A DNA stretch of 34,608 nucleotides from Candidatus Avelusimicrobium aviculae (lineage in GTDB: Bacteria; Elusimicrobiota; Elusimicrobia; Elusimicrobiales; Elusimicrobiaceae): the NCBI GenBank assembly GCA_944324655.1, contig CALUXF010000016.1:1-34608 (forward strand), read 5' to 3'. Within the stretch, counting starts at the first letter, position 1, and each line of letters starts with the position of its first letter. Made by a program: the position numbers and the translations under genes. Positions 31,179 to 34,608 of the stretch are shown here, one piece after another. Below the pieces are notes generated by a model. The model searched no databases and was not told where the DNA came from. It saw nothing but the letters and a program-made list of their open reading frames with translations.

Positions 31179-32228
31179 TTATTCGCTCAGTTTGGCTATT
31201 TGATAAATGGCGTTGTTGGCGTACACCTTAACGGACGCCGTGTCTTTTTTAGCCATAACTCCCAGTTGGGGCACCAAGGTTTTTAATAAGTTTTTGTCAA
31301 AAGCCGCATCAGTGGAATATTCTTTGGCTTGGTCGCTGCCCAGTACGCCCGCCATATAAGCGGCGGCCCGGGCGGCGTTGATGCGTACTTCCACATCTTT
31401 ATTTTCCAGCGCTTGTTTAATCCCGTTTAAGGCGTTGCCCGTCATAAATCCCAGGGCCAGTGCGTAGGTATTCGCCTGCGGGGTGTCATGGTCTTTGTCT
31501 AAATTTTTTAAACATTCGTCCAAAGTGTATTGTTGGTTTTTGGCTAAAGCCGTGGCAATGGCGGAGGCTACGTCCGCCGTGCGTTCTTTTTTAGCCATTT
31601 TCAACAATATTTTGGTGGCGGCTTGGGTTTGCAAATCGCCCAGCCAAGAGGCGGCCGCCGCGCGCACTTGGGGAATATCGCTGCCGGCAGCCGATTTTAA
31701 ATATTTTAAGGTTTCTTTTTCCGAAGAGCAAAGCAAATTCATGGCGCGCTGCGCAAAAGCCGGGTCATAAATATATAAATTAATCACTAAATCAGCGTAT
31801 TGCGCATCAGACGGGTTGATGATGGTATAGGCCGCACCGGCATAGGATTTAAGGGCATTGTCCTGGCTTTGGGCGGCGTCGGCAAGCAGGGGTAAAAATT
31901 CTTCCCGCGTGCTTCCCATAGAAGTGATAATTACGGCCGCAAAAACTTTTTTTAGTACGTCTCCGTCCCTTAAAATAATGCCGTAGAGGGTGTTTTCTTG
32001 GTTTGGGGGAGGCGGCAAGCGCACCAGACTGGCCCCGGCGGCAAAAACTTCTGCCGGTTTTTTGCCGCGCAAAAATAAATCCAATACGTTTTGGTTTTCT
32101 TTGGCGGAGCGGCTGCTTTTTTGCAACAGCGGTAAGTTCTCATCCAGCCCGTTTTGGGCAAATGCCGCGGCGGAGGGGAAAACAACCGCCGCAGCGAGGA
32201 TAGCGGAAAAGGTTTTTTTTATTGTCAT
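31179..32228 (-). CDS. Secreted HEAT-repeat-like protein
   Basis: The 349-residue protein has a signal peptide ending AAAFAQ (about residue 25). A run of helical repeats follows (for example VRAAAASWLGDL, VRINAARAAAYMAGV and the final VYANNAIYQIAKL) typical of HEAT/Armadillo solenoids, which mediate protein binding. It is probably periplasmic. TATAAT lies 6 nt before the ATG and is preceded by TGA, an extended -10, with no Shine-Dalgarno. The partner is unknown. Confidence 0.75.
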   Translation of the reverse strand: MTIKKTFSAILAAAVVFPSAAAFAQNGLDENLPLLQKSSRSAKENQNVLDLFLRGKKPAEVFAAGASLVRLPPPPNQENTLYGIILRDGDVLKKVFAAVIITSMGSTREEFLPLLADAAQSQDNALKSYAGAAYTIINPSDAQYADLVINLYIYDPAFAQRAMNLLCSSEKETLKYLKSAAGSDIPQVRAAAASWLGDLQTQAATKILLKMAKKERTADVASAIATALAKNQQYTLDECLKNLDKDHDTPQANTYALALGFMTGNALNGIKQALENKDVEVRINAARAAAYMAGVLGSDQAKEYSTDAAFDKNLLKTLVPQLGVMAKKDTASVKVYANNAIYQIAKLSE

Positions 32229-32234
32229 AAATTC

Positions 32235-32240
32235 ATTATA
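32235..32240 (-). promoter_or_regulatory. Extended -10 of the HEAT-type gene, apparently leaderless
   Basis: TATAAT on the minus strand, preceded by TGA, lies exactly 6 nt before the ATG at 32228. No -35 is seen at the normal distance, as expected for extended -10 promoters. Confidence 0.5.
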
Positions 32241-32259
32241 TCATTAGACGGGTCAATAA

Positions 32260-32290
32260 AAAAATCCCCCGTGGAAAACGGGGGATTTTT
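32260..32290. terminator. Terminator after the 54-residue gene
   Basis: AAAATCCCCCGT (32261-32272) pairs with ACGGGGGATTTT (32278-32289), with T-runs on both strands. It lies between the small gene and the promoter of the HEAT-type gene. Confidence 0.85.
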
Positions 32291-32305
32291 ACACACATAA
32301 AATCA

Positions 32306-32470
32306 TCAGCGGTTGGATACGGCTTCGGCCAAACGTTCTACGGAAAGGCGGTTTTTGGAACCGGCGGGATGGTTATCGCTGTATACGTTCAGCTTGTTTT
32401 GTTCTTTCACCACCACTACTTTTTTATTTCCTAGCGCCAGCAAAAAGCGTAAGTTGTTGGTTTTGGTCAT
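32306..32470 (-). CDS. Small conserved-looking protein of 54 residues
   Basis: An ATG at 32470 opens 54 codons. The product is basic (for example LLALGNKKVVVVKEQNKLNV, then a C-terminal LSVERLAEAVSNR) with no signal peptide or membrane helix. Support comes from signals on both sides: a promoter (TTGCTT / TATCTT, 17 bp) with the GGCC-rich element above it, GGAG 9 nt before the ATG, and a strong terminator 16 nt after the stop. I recognise no family; a small nucleic-acid-binding or regulatory protein is possible. Confidence 0.68.
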   Translation of the reverse strand: MTKTNNLRFLLALGNKKVVVVKEQNKLNVYSDNHPAGSKNRLSVERLAEAVSNR

Positions 32471-32518
32471 AAGGCACTGCTCCTAAACTATCAAAATCTT
32501 TCAAGTTCCTTTTATACT

Positions 32519-32579
32519 AAGATAACGTTTTCATCAAACAAAAGCAAGGGCCTTTGGGCCTAGGGCTGGTTTAGGTCCT
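32519..32579 (-). promoter_or_regulatory. Promoter with GGCC-rich upstream element (copy 2)
   Basis: On the minus strand TTGCTT (32542-32547) and TATCTT (32519-32524) are 17 bp apart. Directly upstream (32545-32579) lies GGACCTAAACC, TAGGCCC and GGCCCTTG, matching the order of blocks in copy 1 (2980-3018), and likewise touching the -35. Confidence 0.5.
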
Positions 32580-32617
32580 GTACAATTACTATATGTATTT
32601 TGTTAAAATAATCAAGT

Positions 32618-33592
32618 ATGAAAAAATATTTTTCTCTTTTCTTCTTCTTGTTTGCGGCAATTTCCGCTTTTGCGCAGCTGCAAATAACGGAACCTTTGCT
32701 TTTAATTAACCCCGGGAGGGAAACTTTTATTAATTTCCCTTCCAATACGCTGCCGGGTAAAACGGTAACGTTTTTTCTGCCGGAAGAAAAAGTGCCTTTA
32801 AAAGGGCGCTATCCGGTGGTGTATGTGTTGGGGGCTGTTCCGAAAGACGCCCAAGCGGCCGCCCAGTTCATTGCCCGGGCTGAGCCTAAACCCTTAGTAG
32901 TGGGTATTAATTTAACCCCGGAAGACTTGGCAGATGCCGCCCGTGTAACCCGCTTTTTTACCCAGGAACTAATCCCCTATGTGGACACGAACTACTCCAC
33001 GTTGGCGGACGCTTCCCACCGGGCGCTGATTGCCGTGGGAACAGAAGGGGGAGTGGCTTCTTTCTCTCTTTTGTACCGGCATTTATTGTTTTCCAAAGCG
33101 TTGCTTTTGCAGGTGGACCCGGCGTTATTAAACGCAATGGCTCTGCCGCGGGATTTGCGTTTAATGGCGGTGGGAGACCGGGAGTCTTTGGCCGGTTTTC
33201 AAGCTATGCTGGAGAAAGCCCGTTTTCACTATGGGCAGCATTTTGTTTTAAGGGAAGGAAAAGAAGAAAAACCTTTTGAGGAAACCCCTTTTCCTTATTG
33301 GTTTGCCGATAAGAAACAAGTATCCATTAAAAAATTGGATTGGAATATTTTCCCGCGTAAATTCGCTTTGTCTTCCCCCGGGGCGAAAGTGGACATAGTG
33401 GCCCGTTTGAAGAACGGGGAAAAATACAATTTTTACCCGTCCTCTTTACTAATCAGTCCGCCGGTTTTGGAGTGGAACGCGGAAAAGGGAAGCCTGTCCT
33501 CCATATCCGGCGCGGAGCCTGGGCGCGTAAAACTAACCGTAAAAACGCCTTTAAAAGACTTTTCCGCCAAAATTACGCTTAAAAAACAATAA
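32618..33592 (+). CDS. Secreted esterase-fold protein with altered nucleophile motif
   Basis: The 324-residue protein has a signal peptide ending SAFAQ (about residue 19). Residues 45-220 resemble the esterase D/Fes alpha-beta hydrolase family: YPVVYVLG, PLVVGINL, FFTQELIPYVDTNYST and RALIAVGTEGG. In that family the last block is GxSxGG with the nucleophilic Ser; here Thr takes its place, so activity is doubtful. Residues 235-324 look like a beta-rich Ig-type domain. There is no Shine-Dalgarno, and TAAAAT lies 8 nt before the ATG. Confidence 0.68.
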   Translation: MKKYFSLFFFLFAAISAFAQLQITEPLLLINPGRETFINFPSNTLPGKTVTFFLPEEKVPLKGRYPVVYVLGAVPKDAQAAAQFIARAEPKPLVVGINLTPEDLADAARVTRFFTQELIPYVDTNYSTLADASHRALIAVGTEGGVASFSLLYRHLLFSKALLLQVDPALLNAMALPRDLRLMAVGDRESLAGFQAMLEKARFHYGQHFVLREGKEEKPFEETPFPYWFADKKQVSIKKLDWNIFPRKFALSSPGAKVDIVARLKNGEKYNFYPSSLLISPPVLEWNAEKGSLSSISGAEPGRVKLTVKTPLKDFSAKITLKKQ

Positions 33593-33662
33593 AAAAGGCG
33601 TTTTTTTGCAAAAATTGAACAAAAAAAAGCATACTTGTCAACAGTTTTTTTAAAAAAATGCT

Positions 33663-33730
33663 AAAAAGCCTATTTTTTAGGGTAAATCCATGTTCTTCGA
33701 CGGAGTTTCCCCTTTTTAAATAGGCTTTTT
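33663..33730. repeat. Long inverted repeat inside the candidate origin
   Basis: AAAAAGCCTATTT (33663-33675) is exactly complementary to AAATAGGCTTTTT (33718-33730), separated by 42 nt. It could be a terminator for the esterase-fold gene or a structural element of the unwinding region. Confidence 0.65.
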
Positions 33731-33852
33731 ACTATACAAAAGCCACAGTTATCCACAGATTGGGCGGGTTATCCACAAGCGGGGCGCGGTGAAAAACCAA
33801 AAAGGCCGGGAAAACCCTTTCCGCGGAATTTATTTGTAGAGTAAAAGGGGGG

Positions 33853-33894
33853 TTATCCACAACTTATCAACAGGGTGTTGATAACTGTGGATAA
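33853..33894. repeat. 42-bp near-perfect palindrome made of four DnaA boxes
   Basis: TTATCCACA and TTATCAACA on the left mirror TGTTGATAA and TGTGGATAA on the right around a central GGG; the inner spacers are AC and C. It lies 67 bp before the Pal-like gene. Confidence 0.8.
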
Positions 33895-33961
33895 AACAAT
33901 TCCATAAAATTGTTATGCAGCGTTTCGGGCCTTTTGCTATAATGAGGGCAGGAGGAATATT

Positions 33962-34489
33962 ATGAATTTTACCAAAGCCGCTTTATTATTTTTATTTGCG
34001 TTTTCTTTTGTGGGATGCGCCACTTCTCAAAAAGAAGAAGAAATCCCGGAGGTCAAGCCGGACCCCGTTATTGAGTTGGAGGCCAAACGCAATGCTAAAC
34101 TTTATAGGCAAAGTGAAAAAGAAATGCTTAAAAGTTTAAAGCTCCCCACCATTACATATGAATTTGACTCTATCCGCCCGCCGGATTATGCGTACCCGTT
34201 TTTGGATAAAGTGGCCAATATTATGAAAGACCAGCCCCATCTGCGCTTGATTATTGAGGGGCATACGGACATTTTAGGTTCTAAAGAATATAATTATTGG
34301 CTGAGCGGTTCCCGCGCGGCGGCTATGAAATCTTATTTGGTAAGCCGCGGGGTATCGGCGGAGTCCATCCGCATTCACGCTCATGGAAAAGACCGCCCTT
34401 TAACGTTGGATAATTCCGATGAGGGCCGCCGCACCAACCGCCGGGTGGAATTTACTTTTACCACTAGGGATTGGAACACCGTTTATTAA
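33962..34489 (+). CDS. OmpA/Pal-type peptidoglycan-binding lipoprotein
   Basis: The 175-residue protein has a lipoprotein signal (FVGC, Cys19), a charged linker and an OmpA C-terminal domain (about 65-170) with ITYEFDSIRP, LIIEGHTDILGS, YNYWLSGSRAAAMKSYL and the GRRTNRRVEF end that binds peptidoglycan. The layout matches Pal, which ties the outer membrane to the wall. TolB and the other Tol genes are not in the window, so another OmpA-family lipoprotein remains possible. AGGAGG precedes the ATG and TATAAT lies further upstream. Confidence 0.88.
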   Translation: MNFTKAALLFLFAFSFVGCATSQKEEEIPEVKPDPVIELEAKRNAKLYRQSEKEMLKSLKLPTITYEFDSIRPPDYAYPFLDKVANIMKDQPHLRLIIEGHTDILGSKEYNYWLSGSRAAAMKSYLVSRGVSAESIRIHAHGKDRPLTLDNSDEGRRTNRRVEFTFTTRDWNTVY

Positions 34490-34509
34490 CAGTTTGGTGT
34501 ATATCTTAT

Positions 34510-34539
34510 AAAAACCCGGCTTGTAAAAGCCGGGTTTTT
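34510..34539 (+). terminator. Terminator of the Pal-like gene
   Basis: AAAACCCGGCTT (34511-34522) pairs with AAGCCGGGTTTT (34527-34538), then T. A second hairpin, CCCCCAGC (34554-34561) with GCTGGGGG (34565-34572), follows. It has a T-run only on the minus-strand side, so it may serve a minus-strand gene beyond the window. Confidence 0.85.
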
Positions 34540-34608
34540 GTATGTTGTGAAAACCCCCAGCTAGGCTGGGGGTTCGGTAAAGGTTTCACCGGTAAGGAAG
34601 ATAAAAAA

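Larger units (their letters stand above)
33593..33961. other. Candidate replication origin (oriC) with DnaA-box cluster
   Basis: This 369-bp gap has no gene. DnaA-box-like 9-mers are TTATCCACA at 33749-33757, 33769-33777 and 33853-33861 (plus), TGTGGATAA at 33886-33894 (inverted), TTATCAACA at 33864-33872 and TGTTGATAA at 33876-33884 (inverted). A weaker TTGTCAACA is at 33635-33643. The left part (33593-33740) is very AT-rich, as expected of an unwinding element. No dnaA, dnaN or gidA is in view, so the call rests on the boxes and on gene-strand bias. Confidence 0.68.

Noticed and set aside
33749-33894. Repeated TTATCCACA 9-mers considered as a CRISPR or iteron array
   Set aside because: Units are 9 bp with irregular spacing and both orientations, which fits DnaA boxes and not CRISPR repeats; no replication initiator of plasmid type is nearby.
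34561-34608. Possible 3' end of a minus-strand gene at the right edge (ends FLTGETFTEPPA then stop)
   Set aside because: Only 15 codons are visible, the stop lies in the loop of a hairpin, and no family can be recognised.

Overview
The window reads as chromosomal DNA of a diderm bacterium with lipopolysaccharide. It has Kdo synthesis genes (kdsA, kdsD), LPS export genes (lptC, lptA, lptB), several lipoproteins and an OmpA/Pal-type protein. Four short pilin-like proteins with class III leaders, GC-rich hairpin terminators at most gene ends and moderate GC content are the pattern I associate with gut Elusimicrobiota (Elusimicrobium-like). That placement is an inference from gene content; no rRNA is present to test it. 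Coding density is high, and I see no insertion sequence, phage or CRISPR array.

Layout. (1) 69-2943: two tandem, related, secreted proteins of unknown function on the minus strand. (2) 3172-3780: a LexA-type repressor whose promoter carries a perfect 12-bp tandem repeat, a likely self-operator. (3) 3941-8610: a Leloir operon galM-galK-galE-galT, with cytidine deaminase upstream. (4) 9176-12688: an SGNH esterase (plus), a SIS-domain protein (minus) and a large phospholipase D-family lipoprotein (plus). (5) 12774-17336, minus strand: rimO, a TrkH/KtrB potassium channel subunit, and a dnaJ-like/osmC/osmC operon. (6) 17387-19335, plus strand: an MFS transporter, tRNA-Asn(GTT), and a region with an orphan terminator and a probably broken small gene. 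(7) 19387-21374, minus strand: an AlbA_2 protein translationally coupled to a SUI1/YciH protein, then a pilin-like gene. (8) 21447-25573: a soluble MgtE-N/CBS protein, an FKBP-type prolyl isomerase, GMP reductase, and three tandem pilin-like genes. (9) 25640-32228, minus strand: HEAT-type protein and dut, then the tightly packed run kdsA-orf60-kdsD-lptC-lptA-lptB-cysE. (10) 32306-34489: a 54-residue small protein, an esterase-fold secreted protein, a 369-bp non-coding region with six DnaA-box-like 9-mers, and a Pal-like lipoprotein.

The most notable signal is 33593-33961. Three TTATCCACA boxes, one inverted copy and an inverted TTATCAACA pair lie beside an AT-rich stretch. Four of the boxes form an almost perfect 42-bp palindrome. 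The bias of genes to the left toward the minus strand fits divergent replication from this point, so it is a candidate oriC without dnaA in view.

A second pattern is initiation without a Shine-Dalgarno sequence. At five genes (cdd, the SGNH esterase, the PLD lipoprotein, rimO and the HEAT-type protein) a TATAAT/TAAAAT hexamer sits exactly 6 nt before the ATG, suggesting leaderless mRNAs. A third is a GGCC/CCTA-rich element of about 35-40 bp found in three intergenic regions, in two cases immediately upstream of a predicted promoter.
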